A DNA stretch of 64,000 bases from Hymenopellis radicata. Lineage: Eukaryota; Basidiomycota; Agaricomycetes; Agaricales; Physalacriaceae. The position numbers and the translations under genes were made by a program. The stretch covers positions 16,933 to 80,932 of the forward strand of contig JADNRX010000252.1 of assembly GCA_015501595.1 (NCBI GenBank), read 5' to 3'. The notes beneath the pieces were generated by a model. That model worked only from the letters and a program-made list of their open reading frames with translations, was not told the origin of the DNA and did no database searches. Below are positions 24,249 through 35,692 of this stretch, piece after piece. Positions within the stretch are counted from its first letter, which is position 1, and each line of letters starts with the position of its first letter.

Positions 24249-24814
24249 ATGGCTCCCAAACGTCCTTACTCGGACGAGTGGCATGATCTCGGCAAAGACA
24301 CCATGACCTGGACATGCGACGCGACTGCTATCTCAAGAACAGATCTCGAGGAAGGCCAGAACAATAACTATCAATTCAAGAAGCGTATCTGCAACGCTGA
24401 GCGGGGAATGCGGCCGAGTAAGCTTCATCTCGCCTATGCTGATTGTATGAAGCGAGCAAGCCCGCTAGAACCCCGCTACGTCGTGGACACCCCGGTGTCA
24501 ATACCATCGTGAGCTGGCTTACCAGCGCGGCGCGCATTCGTACTAATCCCGCTCTACAGACCCCCGCCAAGTTTTGTTGATCCTGCCAGTACGTTCCACG
24601 CTTTCCTTCGTCTTCCTGCGATCATTTGTTGCATTTACCAGCTCGACCACCGAGTAACCCCTCGCACATCCGAGGCGTTCTCCTCGAGGATAATATCGGG
24701 CGTGATAGGTTTACCGTCGACATCGCCAAATTCAAGACACTAGATAAGACCGCCGCGAGGACCTCTGTGGCCACCATTAACGACGAGAACAGTACGTCGA
24801 AGGCCTTTTGCTGA
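24249..24814 (+). CDS. Gene X, copy B': small basic protein of unknown family
   Basis: Exons 24249-24508, 24560-24588 and 24642-24814 give 153 residues. Start MAPKRPYS lies in good context. A 39-base stretch beginning GTAAGC at about 24420 has intron borders and a length divisible by three. Removing it improves the alignment to copy C, so an optional in-frame intron is possible. Conserved segments are KKRICNAERG (basic) and GVLLEDNIGRDRF (about residue 105). No recognised domain. Confidence 0.65.
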
Positions 24815-25290
24815 GTCCTCTCGTCTCATTTGGCTCATTTAGCTCCACCTACCGTGAAAGCGAAGACGAGCCTAAGCTCGCTTTTTAGTATTAAATAAGG
24901 GCAAGACCTCTTGTGTTCCTTCGACAAGGCCACGAAACCCCTTTCTGCTGCTTCCCTATCATTACGACCCGCATGCACAAACTAGCCACATCGTATGTCT
25001 TCGATTTCCTCGCTTCAGTTGGAGTCTCAATCTATACAGTCTAGCAGAAGCCAATTTGGGCCGTATATCACGCTGTTGGCATACTATTCTGTAATGCCCC
25101 GATTGTAATGTATCCACTATATCTCTCCAAGTCCTGCGAGTCTCCGTGTCGCTTGATCCCAGTCAGAGTACGAGTAGTACTAGCATAAGTACTGCGATGG
25201 CGATAGCTGCTTTACCCACTAATGGAATGACATGCTGCCTCGTGGACGTAAGTCTCAATAACCGATGCGCCACACGCAACTGAGTCAAAG

Positions 25291-26591
25291 CGTGTTACGC
25301 CAACCGCTTCTTCCATTGTCAATACGTATGAATAACCTTCACCTGACACTCTGGTCTCTGGTTACTGCTAGTCCAAACAACTTAAGCTGCCTGGGCTGTG
25401 TTCTCCAGCCAAGTCGCTAAACCACTTTGGTTATTCCTTCTTCGCCGAAGTCCTGCTTGTGTATGTACATCGGTTTACGGAAGACACTGAAGGCCATATC
25501 GCAGGCGACCGCAACTTCGAATAATAGAGAAAAGGTGTGTCGTTTATTCGTTACTCTCCAGCACCTTGAATTGTTCGTTTTACAGAAGTACGCTTTTGGG
25601 AGGTCGTCGGAACGGACAATCCTTCCATCGATGGCACTTGGCGGCTGATTTATACGACAGACTCTAGTAATCATGATTGCCGTCATCCTTCTATGCCTTG
25701 GAAGTCTACCACCGCAGATTGACTGCGCCACACATACGTCGGGCTGATCTGCGTCCCTAGTTTGTCCATAATATGCACCCCGCCACCCATTCGAAAACCA
25801 AAAGGGTCAGTGCCCCTCTAAATTCTGAATAGGACTAAGTAAGATGCTCCTTGGGTCATGGCCAAGGAGTGTCCCAGGGTGATCCTGAAGGGAGCATGGC
25901 CGGCTCATAAGGCTGAAATGCCGGGGATGATGAGGCAAATCAGCACCGACGGGGTAGGCTCTCGTCGCGTTCAAGCTGACGACTTGGTGTCCGAAGCGAG
26001 AGGTGTGAGCAAGGCGTGCTAACTGAAGGGCACCCGAAGGGCTAGGGGAGTGCTGGCACTTCCTAAAACCCTTTTGCTTCTTTCGCACTTGAACTTCTTC
26101 CACTTCCAAGCTGCCAGTGAAACCGGAGAATACATAACTCAATGTCAAAGAAAGTCAAGAATCACCGTATATGCATGCGCGTCAAACACGCGGTCTGCGC
26201 GAGAGAAAAACGTTGAATGCTCTCTTCGATTCTGTAACTCGGGGGGTTAAGGGACTGCAGGCAGTTCCTGAACCTTCGAAAACAGTGGTCACTTTGTGGC
26301 GAGATAATTTAAGGAGTTGCTAGTCGGTGGGGGCTAGAAATCTCGCTCGACAGGTCAGAATACAAAAGGAGAATTCCATTCAAGGTAGATGGGATAGGAT
26401 ACAGGTGGGTACGATGTGGACAAAGAGGGGTTGCAAGTGTGACGGATCCGAGAGGCAGGCTTTAGACGAAGTTCAGTAAAACTCTAGTATACAACGAGGC
26501 GAGACGTACAAGTGTGTGATTTAGAGATGCGAGTTTGTTTGGAAAATATGGAGCTGATACGAGTTCACAAAGGCGGAGCTGAAGGGAAGTG
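25291..26591. repeat. Spacer with one reversed copy of the dispersed repeat
   Basis: The dispersed repeat lies at 25855-26050 in reverse orientation (GTGATCCTGAAGGGAGCATGG and the CCCGAAGGGCTAGGGGA end). The rest (25291-25854 and 26051-26591) has only short frames and no recognised feature. The right part is the 3' flank of gene X copy C. Confidence 0.55.
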
Positions 26592-27152
26592 TCAGAGGAA
26601 AGCGTGAAGAATTGGATTGAACGTGCCATTTTCCGTCTCGCTTTCGTCCTTGAGAGAGGTCAAACTGGGTTCCTTGCTAAACCTCGCGGGGTCCACCTTG
26701 AAATGATCCGAGCCTATATTGTCCTCCAATAAGACGCCCATGACGAGAGCAGGATTTCTCGGCGGTAAGGCTACGAGTACAATGAGATGTGAGTGACTGG
26801 AAGCAAAGCACCGCGCACAGTAAGGGTCTGGTATCATCTTGGGGCTGCAGGCAAGCTGAACAACCTGAGTATACTTGAGGTAGCTAGACTCACGATGGGA
26901 CACCAGTAGCGAGGGCCTGAACGACGCAGCGAGGGACTACATACTGATGAGATGAAACAGGCAAAGGCGAGGTGCGAACATCGTACCGGCCAAACCCTCT
27001 TGAACGTTTGCTCGCCGACGTTTCCAGCAGCTGTTTGTAAGCTTCTTGGCCTCTATGATTCGGTCCTTGGCCTCACAGGCAGCGCTGAGCCAAAGAAAAT
27101 CCTCTTCCAAATTGTTGAGGAACGACTCGGTGTAGGTACGTTTGGGAGGCAT
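26592..27152 (-). CDS. Gene X, copy C: diverged small basic protein
   Basis: Four exons join in phase on the minus strand: 27152-26987, 26936-26894, 26844-26819 and 26770-26592, giving 137 residues from MPPKRTYT. Only the start and the GVLLEDNIGSDHFKVDPARF segment are strongly similar to copies B and B', but exon borders near the end are conserved, which supports common descent. A basic patch KRRRANVQEG stands where the others have KKRICNAERG. The first intron corresponds to the optional 39-base segment of copy B'. Confidence 0.6.
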
Positions 27153-27382
27153 ACGTAGTGGTAGATTAGGGCAGGAGGCAAGTTGTGGTAGAGAACGCGG
27201 AGTTCGAATCCAAGCAGACAGACACAAGCAGGTAAACAAATGCAACTTTGCACGAGCTTCAGTAACGCCGAAAGCATGTGATGCAGGGTCGTTTCCTCTT
27301 ACCACCATGTCAAGGGGATTTCGACGCGATTTCCACTGATTTTAGGCGCGCGTGGTGTATAAATATCGAACATTCATGATGC
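27153..27382. promoter_or_regulatory. Divergent promoter region of copy C with TATA-like box
   Basis: 230 bases between the gene X and gene Y starts. A TATA-like TATAAATA lies at about 27357, some 26 bases before the gene Y start codon. The architecture matches the B and B' pairs. Confidence 0.5.
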
Positions 27383-28073
27383 ATGATGCACTATGTTCAG
27401 GAGCTAAACACTTGCGCACACGCCTTCTTTGCCCGCCGGAAAGAGCTCAACATAACTCAGCCCGTCACCGACGCAGAGCGCGACGTTCTCGAAGCCGAGC
27501 CGGCTACCGCCACCGAGGAGTTGACAGATCTCGTCGAGCGCGCTCTGGCTGGCGTTCAGAAAGTAGGGGAAGGAGTCGCGGAGAGAGACAAGTCTATCCA
27601 ACACTTGCTGCGAATGACCATGAAGCTGAGGGTTCTTCTTGGCCACCATCACACGTGCGTGCGATAGATACTCTTCCCGTCGAGCCGGTAGGATTGTTTC
27701 TCAACATCGCCTCGATCTTTCTGACTCGCGCAGGTCGGGACTACACCGCCATCTGTGCCAGTCATTGATGAACCACCCGTCAGTCTGCTTTGATATGCCT
27801 TTTGTTCATTGCCCACCAATATCTAGGTCGGAGACAGCGCCTCTCCGTCACAGTCAGTCCAGGAGCGCGCCGCTGTCATCACTGGCCCGCGTTCTAAGAG
27901 GGTGCGTACTTATCATATATCATCCTTCTTCTTAACTCACCGTCGCGTAGATGAGAAGAATACTCGAAGAGTATCCCACTATGCCGCCCGCCTCCCCTGA
28001 CATGCATGATACTCGCCTTCAAAATAGTTCCCTGCAGCTGTCCCCAGGCCAAAAAAGGAAGCCCCGCGGATGA
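27383..28073 (+). CDS. Gene Y, copy C: coiled-coil protein, shortened
   Basis: The first exon reads MMHYVQELNTC and then a Glu/Ala/Leu-rich, likely coiled-coil stretch to about 27650. Later phase-0 exons are recognisable: one ending LPVEP, one reading VGTTPPSVPVIDEPP, one reading VGDSASPSQSVQERAAV and ending GPRSKR (about 27900), and a last exon ending GQKRKPRG with stop at 28071-28073. The GPRSKR exon aligns with SPRSKR of copy B'. The join between the first exon and LPVEP is not clean, so a small indel may be present. The C-terminal domain of the B' copy is missing; a FunK1 remnant follows at once. Confidence 0.45.
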
Positions 28074-28099
28074 GGACTCACAGAAGGATGACCGACAAA

Positions 28100-28440
28100 A
28101 GGGCTAAAACTGGGTTTGCACACAGCACAAAGCATTTGATCATCCGCATATTCTTCGTCGCGATATCAGTGCTGAGATCATAATCGCGCCTGGTCATAAA
28201 GGTATCCTAGTCGACTGTGATGTGTGCGATGCCGACAACGATACGCCGTATGGCAGCAAGTATGTTTTCCCAATCTTATACCTGTCTAATGGTTGCTTAC
28301 AATCGTCGTGTAGGGAACATGACCTCATCTCGTTGCATCTAGTCATAGTTAAACTTGCTAGAACAAGGGACGAAATGCCGAAACCTTTACACCTCACAGC
28401 TTGATAGACGACCCATTTGGTTTTACTCTTCATTGCCGAA
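28100..28440 (+). pseudogene. FunK1 kinase remnant (catalytic loop fragment)
   Basis: In one frame the DNA reads HKAFDHPHILRRDISAE and IIIAPGHKGILVDCD, matching the intact ILHRDISAGNIMIAPG and GVLVDWD. The HRD arginine context is kept as RRD. After an intron-like gap the GTWPF and SLIDD segments survive in broken form to about 28440. No upstream kinase exons are present. Only the C-lobe piece sits here, directly behind gene Y copy C. Confidence 0.7.
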
Positions 28441-29489
28441 GATCCGACCTACAGATCTCTTTACACAACTAAATCGATAGGTCCGTTATAGCTACGGCTT
28501 CCATGCCAATTCGGTTGGGAAATATGGCTGCTTGGTCGAGTGACCCTCCAAAAAATTTATAAAACCTCACTGTCGTGTCTTGGCGACTCAGTAGCATGCC
28601 TTGCTCAGACCTATCGCATTGGACCGAACACTACGCGGGGTGGCCGAATCCCGTCAGCGCTGATTGTCTGTGGCCTTCCATAGCCATATGCGGTGTGATC
28701 CAGTCATGCACCTGGTTGGCCCGTGAATCCTCCCTATGCGTTGCGGAGAATCTAATAGTTATATCCACAGAATGAAGAGGAGCAAACCACCGTGTCTTGG
28801 TCTCGTATGGCAGAGTGGAGGCTGCCATTTGCCTTTGCGCCACAGATGTGGCGCACTTTAATCTTGGACGTGTCAGCTGTTCGATGACATTGCATGTCGC
28901 GCGCAGGTGCTTAAACAATCGTCCCCATCTCTTACGAGTGAGGGCAGCCCAGAGCGCCTATTACCAACGCAAGAAGGACGTCGAGCGGGAAACGCGCCTT
29001 GGTAGGTTCCATCTCCTCCATCCGATCCTATCCTTACGTTGAACTTGATGTGCCCCAGTTCGACCACGCATGACCCCCACTCCCGTTCAAGGCGAGGACT
29101 CGCGCGACACCCACAGAGAGAGTCATAAACCCGACAGCACAAAGTCTATGTCCACGAGAACAGTTCGTTGAAATCTTGCCGACTCCTCTCGTCTCACGCA
29201 GCATCCCTCCTACCATGAACACTACGGCCTGGTAGGCTCTCTTCACCATGTACATGACGCGGATTCCAGTCTAGATTGCAGCATCGCTTCCAAATGCCTT
29301 TGTAGCATACGTCTACAGCCTGGCCACACGGTATATCTTCAATCCATGCTAACCAACACGAGTCTTAGTGACATCGCTGAACCCATGAGTGTCAAGTCCA
29401 ATGAGAGTATATTCGCCTGAATGGCGCCCGCACATAAGTGCAACGTGTAGTATTCTATGTTCCATAAGTTATTAAGGATGATGTAAAAA
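28441..29489. repeat. Spacer with a partial dispersed repeat
   Basis: 28585-28725 is a diverged forward copy of the dispersed repeat (GTAGCATGCCTTGCTCAGAC; GTGATCCAGTCATGCACC). No gene was recognised in the remainder. Confidence 0.5.
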
Positions 29490-31594
29490 CTAGTACCCAG
29501 TAAGCGCCTGCCAGAACACCTTGAAAACCAATCGGGGATGAAGGAGGTCAATCGAGGCCACGTCCATCATGCTGAGGCTGCGCCAGAACACTGCTCCTGC
29601 ATAAGCGTCCTGCAAAGAACACGATTAATTTCTTTTAGAGGAAAACCAGCAAAAACAACCTACTTTAGACGCAAGTACCTGGACTTGCTTCGTATACCAC
29701 CGGAGGAACTTGCCATCATCGAGGCTCTCGCCTTCTGACGGAACGGTTGTGCTTTGAGCGTAATCCGCGTACTTGGTGCTCTGCCTGTAATTCCCTTTAA
29801 CGAGGGAGATTCGAAGAGACTAGTTGGACACAAACCATAGCGGCGCAAGCTTCGCGGCGTGACTCTCGAAGAATCGCTTCACCAAGTTACGTGGGAGTTC
29901 TGTTTTGGTGCGGTTCTGATGCAAGAGGGTGTTCAACCCGAGAACTCCGAGCATGGCCTTTGAGACTCCTTGTCTATGAAGACACTCGTTAGGAGATAAC
30001 TTATAAAATGGATGACGAACAGTTACCCGTAGAGAGGATTGATTCGCGACATACTGTCACCGATAGCAATCCAATTGGACGGAAGGTTCTTCGCCTTTTC
30101 GTAATGCGTCCAGTACGACGGTCCTTAATGACTGTGAGATTCTGCGTGCCAAATATAGAGTAATTCCAACAAACGTACCGACTTTGATGGGGAAGATCTT
30201 GACCGTGTCTTCAGCCTCGGCGAGCATGTCGATGAGATCGAAGAACCATTCAGTCGAATGCTTATCGACCTTGATGGAACGCGCGTGTTCTTTGACGCCT
30301 TCGAGTGTCCTGGGCAGGTCGTCGACGCCCCAAGAGCCACAGCACATCTGGACTGAAATGATTTCAACACATCTTCCTATACAGCGCGCGCGCGATGTCA
30401 ACTTACTGGAACGTCCCTCGGCCTTCACTGCTGAGATGTAGCGATGATCACGGCTCGTGTCCGGATAGTAGATGATGATTCCTCCTCCAATGTTCTCGAA
30501 GCCTCCCGGAATAGGAAGCTTCGCGCCCAGTTCAGGCGAAATATAGAACTGGAACGTGACATAGTGCATCTTCTGGTCGAAAGACGACCGTAACGCGCCG
30601 AAGTCGTCTCCATTGAACCCGGCGCGTTGTATCCACTTGGCACCGGCTTGCGTCGGACCCGTGCAGTCTGCAGATAAAAGAACTCAGTGCCGAAGAGGGC
30701 TTTCCGGAGAGGCGCTCTTACCAACGACAAAGGTCGAGTCGAGGTCTATAGTAGCTCCTTCCCGCGTCCTAAGAGACACTTTGCTAAGACGGTCGGGATG
30801 CTTATCGTCCGCTGTATATCCTGTGACAGTGCCAATGATCTGCTGAATGTTGGGGTATTCCTTAGTCAACGTTAACCGACGCGTCAAAGTCTCGAGCGCC
30901 TGTCGAGACGCAAACAACGTTTTGGGAAGTTCACCGCCATACGCGCTGTATGGAGCTTTCATCACATGCCCGAAGAAATTGGCGTGGAAGTCGGCTGAAG
31001 TCACCCTATAGATAGACAGTGGTATCTTTAGCAGGAGCCATGTTGAGCCTGATGATGCTTACCCGATGTCGGATGCTTTGCATTCTTCGTCAAAGTTGGG
31101 ATACAGGGCAGACAAGGCTTTGTACAGGATGGCCTGGTTTCCTGTAAAAACTATGAGGGAGGAGGAAGCGCCATAACGCGCGACACAATCGTACCCTGAA
31201 TAGAGTCATACTGCATGATCCGGCTTCGCGGATTCTCCTGGGTCCAAGATTGGACTGTGCGCGCATCGTCCGTGTCCAGCCAGCTCTCGGCTTCGACGAT
31301 AATGACGCGTTCAAAGTGATCATGGCAGACACGAGCCGTGAGAAGCCCACCGACACTAAGACAGAGTCAGAAAGCCGTAGAACCATGGGCACGCGCGCCG
31401 CACCTTCCACCGCAAATGACTACTGTGCCAGGAATTTTCGCCTTGTCGCTACGGGGCTGGGCCAGATAGTCGCAATCGTAGAAGCCAGTCTCTATCGCGA
31501 GAAGGCGTTTTCGCAGTGTCGACCAGGCGGCCGACGCTAGAATGGGCGCAGCCGCCAGTCCTCCCAGCACGTACAGTTGGGTAGAGTCGGCCAT
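29490..31594 (-). CDS. FAD-dependent oxidoreductase, 10 exons
   Basis: Exons on the minus strand: 31594-31404, 31355-31195, 31141-31063, 31005-30722, 30667-30407, 30352-30179, 30123-30027, 29973-29836, 29784-29664 and 29609-29490. All phases agree, giving 541 residues. A hydrophobic N-terminal segment (residues 5-22) suggests a membrane anchor. The dinucleotide-binding motif ICGGSVGGLLTARVC spans the first intron, at about residues 60-75, followed by ERVIIVEAE, the usual acidic end of strand 2. A second nucleotide-binding sign is DCTGPTQAGAKW, and IAIGDSMSRINPLYGQGVS near residue 400 is the typical GD motif of flavin monooxygenase-like enzymes. The substrate is unknown. The gene is single copy here and shows no decay. 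Confidence 0.8.
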
Positions 31595-32023
31595 GGTAGT
31601 TGAGATAAAAACAACCTTTCGCCCTTTTAAATACGCCGGACTCTTTACATAGCGTGGCTAAATTGTCGATTGACTTTGAATTTCCGCTTCTAGACTCTAT
31701 GCCAACAGCCTGCGGTTTCATCAGAACAGTTCGACAGATGGAGACATGATGATATCGGACCGGTCCGTCAAGGGTCCATGGGTGAAAGTGGGCGCTAAGC
31801 CTTTTGTATTTAGCCCTTTCGCTGTTTCAGCCTGAACGCTTCAAAGTTCAGTAGAGACTCGCCTGTCAGATTTCCCTATTTTGAAAACTCTTTCCTGACT
31901 CTTTCTCAATAGTAATGGTCTTTCAACCTGTGGCAACGTCGTCTTCGACTGCTCGATCTTAGCACTTAATTCACAGCAAAGCGATGTAAAGTGTCTCTTG
32001 GGCATACCGTGCACGCCACTAAA
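31595..32023. other. Intergenic region between tandem minus-strand genes
   Basis: Promoter side of the oxidoreductase and 3' side of the FunK1 gene. No coding signal seen. Confidence 0.5.
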
Positions 32024-34701
32024 TTACCCGATTCTTCGCTTCTTCCGTTCAGGCTCGTCTTTGGGGTCGAGGTCCGCACCGAGACCAGCTTCCTGCCGTA
32101 TCAGCGCCAACGAGGACGCCCCTTGCGACGACGTTGTATAGAACGCTCCCAAGCCCCGCTCCCTCGAAAGCGTCATGCGCTCCTGACGACATTCCTTTGC
32201 GCGCTGTCTTTCCTCCTTTGGTTCCATCCGAGTCACCTCCTCCATGGAATAACAGTCGTTGTGGCGGTAATCATATACGACGTCGCTCGGTGAGGAAGGG
32301 TTTGCTGGTTGTGTCGGGAGGGAAATGTCCTTGGCATGAGCTCGTAAAGTGTCGTAGAGCCAGGTGCGACACTCCATGCGCTCCTTCCCGTAAAGGTACT
32401 TTCCGTACGGCAACTCATGAATGAACTTCGCCGCGTTTGGCGTGTCGAGCATCGTGTAGTACATCTTCTTGTCCATCTCGCGAGGTGGCGTGTAATCATA
32501 ACGGACGATGAACACGCGCGCTAATTCGCGAAGGAGCTCATTCAACCCCGGAATGGCGAATTCCACGACCCGCTGGTGCTCAGCCCACTCGCTCAAGCAG
32601 TTTCGTTTCCCGAGGGAACTGCTGTGAAAGCCATACCCATAATTAAGCCACTGGTCCATTTGGTAAAAGAGCTGTCTAGGCCGCCGGAGATTGTGCGGCA
32701 GATAAAGCATAGCAATAAAGAGCAGAACCCAGAACGCGGACTCTCGGTCGTCTATGAGGCTGTGAGGAGCGAAGGTCTCTTTGTTATTTTGTCCGTTCTC
32801 TCTAGCGCATTGGGCGTCGACTAGATGTACAGAGACGAATGGCCATGTACCCTACACGGCGATCGATGTTAGCAATAATTTAAGCAGATATGGCAGTAAG
32901 AAATTTTACCGAGCTGCCATACGGTGCATCGTCATTGAGGTCCAATACTATACACCTATCCCAATCGACTAGGACGCCTCTGTGGCCGGGGGCAATCATG
33001 ATATTTCCTGCACTGATATCACGGTGAAGGATATGTGCACGATCGAATGCTTCTTGAGCGGCTATTGCGATTCATTAAAATCAGTAATGAAAACACACAA
33101 GACGCTTACCTTCCATGGCATCAGCGACGCAGTTTACCAACGTTCTGCAGTTCCCAAACGTGCTAAGATCCCGAGCTACAGTGCGCAAAAAGAGACGATG
33201 ACAGCGAAGGGGGCGTTTACGATGTTTGTGCCCATCCGGTGGCGGATGGGAAACAGCGAGGAACCTGGTTTCCTGCGTCCGGGTTCTCATACCGGGAATG
33301 TCACCTCCAGCCTCCATCTCTGCAACATATGGAATGTCATGTTCAGCCAGCAGCTTGTAGATGTCGGCTTCTGGACGGGTAAGTTTGCCACAAGGCTCTC
33401 GCCAATAATCCTTCATAAACAGGATACCGCCGTATGCCTCTCGCTCGTTGTCATCGACCGCGTCTTCTTCGTCGTACGAAGGATCATAAGCCAGACTCCG
33501 GCGAGTAGAACGGGAGAAAGGATGAAAGGATCCCAACTGGAATTTTGGTGCTGGGACGATGAACTGGCGTGTTTTGCCTTCAAAGGAGATCGTCATTTCG
33601 AAGAGCGTCTCTGATACTGGCCAAAAGTCCTGGCGTTTGGTTATCGCATGGCAATGCAACATGTCTTTGTCGTAAAGGGAGAACTTTGCGCGTGCTCGGT
33701 GGGCGCGGGGGTCATCATCAGAGATAGGAGTAACGGAGGGGTCTAAGCCGCGCTGAGCAGGTGTGAGCTGAGCAAAGCGGTGATAGAAGTCGAAGATAAG
33801 TTCAGGTCTTTTGGTGTAGTTGAACCGGCGAGTGACTATGGAGCCGCGACGATCCCATCGAATAAAGCGCGCGAAGGCGCCGAAAAGGATAACGGTGAAT
33901 AGATGACCGCGGAACATGACGGACATTGTCATGGCCGCATAAGCTGAAATATAACCGCGAGTCTTTGTAGCTTCGCTGGCTGGATTTTCAGCTGGATATG
34001 AAATTGGAACCTCGTGTCCGGCGGCGGAGTAGTTGCCCTCGTCTGGCGTGGCGACTTGAGTGGAATCCTGCTCCATCTCTGCCTCCTCCCCGTCTTCGTG
34101 GCCTTCATTAGTCAACGCATCCGCAAACATCTTGGGAGTTGATAGTGGCATGAAGGGATCGTCAGACTTGTTGTCCTTTAGCATGACCTGCGACTGCATA
34201 AGGTGATAAGCGGAGGCACCATGACCCGGGATATCCTTGACCGCATAATGCGCAATGTCGACAATGCTTTCTGGGCGATTGGGGTCGATGGCGCGAAAAT
34301 CACCGAAACCGGTCGTGATGGCGTTCAGAGGCGCGTCGGTTGTAGCGACAGTTGGCCAGTCTTGTAGGGATTGTCTCTAAAGATCAAGCTTTAGCAGAGT
34401 AGTATATTTCTAGGACAGTAGGACCCACGAATCTAGCACCCATGTCATGTTCTGTTTCGCCATCCTGCGGAGGAATGCTCCTCATCAGGACAAGGCTAGC
34501 ATCGGAAGGCCTTTGGTTTCTGTATTGCTGCGGCGTATCGTCGTTCCAAGGGAGGAACTCGTCAAGGAATTCGACAGGGCTAATGCCAACCATATGGCTC
34601 CCACTGGTGTCCAGAGCAACCCCTATGAAGAGGTTTTCCAGGTCCAATTCTCTTTGCATGGCAAGATCCTCGCCGTCGTCCGACGTTTCGCTATGAGACG
34701 G
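32024..34701 (-). CDS. FunK1 fungal-type protein kinase, intact
   Basis: Exons 34701-34429, 34376-33110, 33061-32910 and 32851-32024 join in phase to 839 residues. N-terminal signature VGISPVEFLDEFLPW; middle AMTMSVMFRGHLFTV and RFIRWDRRGS; glycine-rich-loop region replaced, as usual in FunK1, by IRWDRRGS-type sequence. The catalytic loop is ILHRDISAGNIMIAPG, with HRD and the downstream Asn, and the metal-binding position is VDWD rather than DFG, which is typical of FunK1. The C-lobe has DDRESAFWVLL and a basic tail KKRRIG, a likely nuclear signal. It is the best reference copy in the window for the five other FunK1 pieces. The family is known only as fungal protein kinase-like; substrates are unknown. 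Confidence 0.85.
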
Positions 34702-34837
34702 CATGTCGGTCGTTGTCGTGGTAAGAACAAAGAGCTGAATAGACGAAATTGGGTCATGACGGTTTTTGGCAAAGTCTAAGACACGTGATCGAGCTATGCG
34801 GAATTTCAATTTTACCTCTTCGGTCAGACTTCAAGTT

Positions 34838-35692
34838 CGACCACCATCTTTGTATCACCCGCTCTACCGTTGGCGGAAGTCCGAGGTTCAGATTTTCGTT
34901 TGACTGCAATCTTTCCAACTTGAATTGAGCAGGCACCGGTTCGAATCCTACCTGTGACAGAATTGCATTTATATTTGTAAATGATTTTGAAGTTATTGAC
35001 AGTCTCCAAGTAGGATAGGGCGCTGTAAGCTGCCTTTTCTGTAAGTTTGAGGCCATTCAGACCGTGGAAAATGCCTGTTCTCTGCGTGGCACAATTATTT
35101 ATGTCACGTGACCTCGGAGTCTTGTCAACGTACTTAAACTTCAAGAAGCCGGGTTACTCAGGTACCACACTGCATATGCACAGCTCAGGGCAGAAGTATG
35201 TCACTGCAATAGGGATTTATGATAGGTTACCTACAGGATGTACTCATTGAATTCAAATATGACAGTTCCTTCTGACTTATGGGATTCCCTCCTATACAGG
35301 TGAGGCTCCCAGGCTTCAGCGACAAAACCATGCTCATATTCACAATGACATGGTCCAGTGAATGAGTTACCAGAGTAACCGGACTTGGCGCTGACTAGAG
35401 TTCCCGGGTCACGTGACACATATAATTGCGCCACGCGTAAAACGGACACCTTGTGGCCCCTTGATGGCCCTAAGACTTAAAATCAAGGTGTTTACAATGT
35501 TTTCTATTATCCAGAAACTCTAAATAACTTCAATATCATTCAAAAACATACATATAAATATGACATAGTGGGGATTCGAACCGGTGACCGTCCGATTGGA
35601 CTCGGAAAGATGGAGGTCAAACAAAAAGTTGAACCTCGGACCTTCCGCCAGCTCTACCCGCTCTCTAATTTTCTACCAACGGATGCTGAAAC
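34838..35692. mobile_element. Palindromic B-box element 1 (diverged terminal repeats)
   Basis: The two ends (about 34838-35115 and 35405-35692) are inverted repeats of roughly 280 bases with moderate divergence. Each carries an RNA polymerase III B-box-like GGTTCGAATCC, at 34938-34948 on the plus strand and at 35572-35582 on the minus strand. Both also have conserved GTTTGAC and CACGTGAC segments. The 290-base middle has no open frame of note. Its ends match element 2 at 37658-38480. It is probably a non-autonomous foldback or SINE-derived element. Confidence 0.65.

Larger units (their letters stand above)
21590..25290. repeat. Inverted duplication arm B' (right copy)
   Basis: Reverse-complement partner of about 7361-11400. 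Includes the dispersed repeat at 21895-22075, gene Y, the divergent promoter, gene X and the gene X 3' flank. The end near 25290 is marked by the shared CAATGCGCCACA-like segment (about 25255-25275 here, 7373-7390 in the left arm). Between 24815 and 25290 there is only conserved non-coding flank. Confidence 0.8.

Noticed and set aside
8057..28073. Divergent X/Y pair as an HD mating-type locus
   Set aside because: The divergent layout recalls the basidiomycete HD1/HD2 pair, but neither protein shows a homeodomain (no WFxNxR motif).
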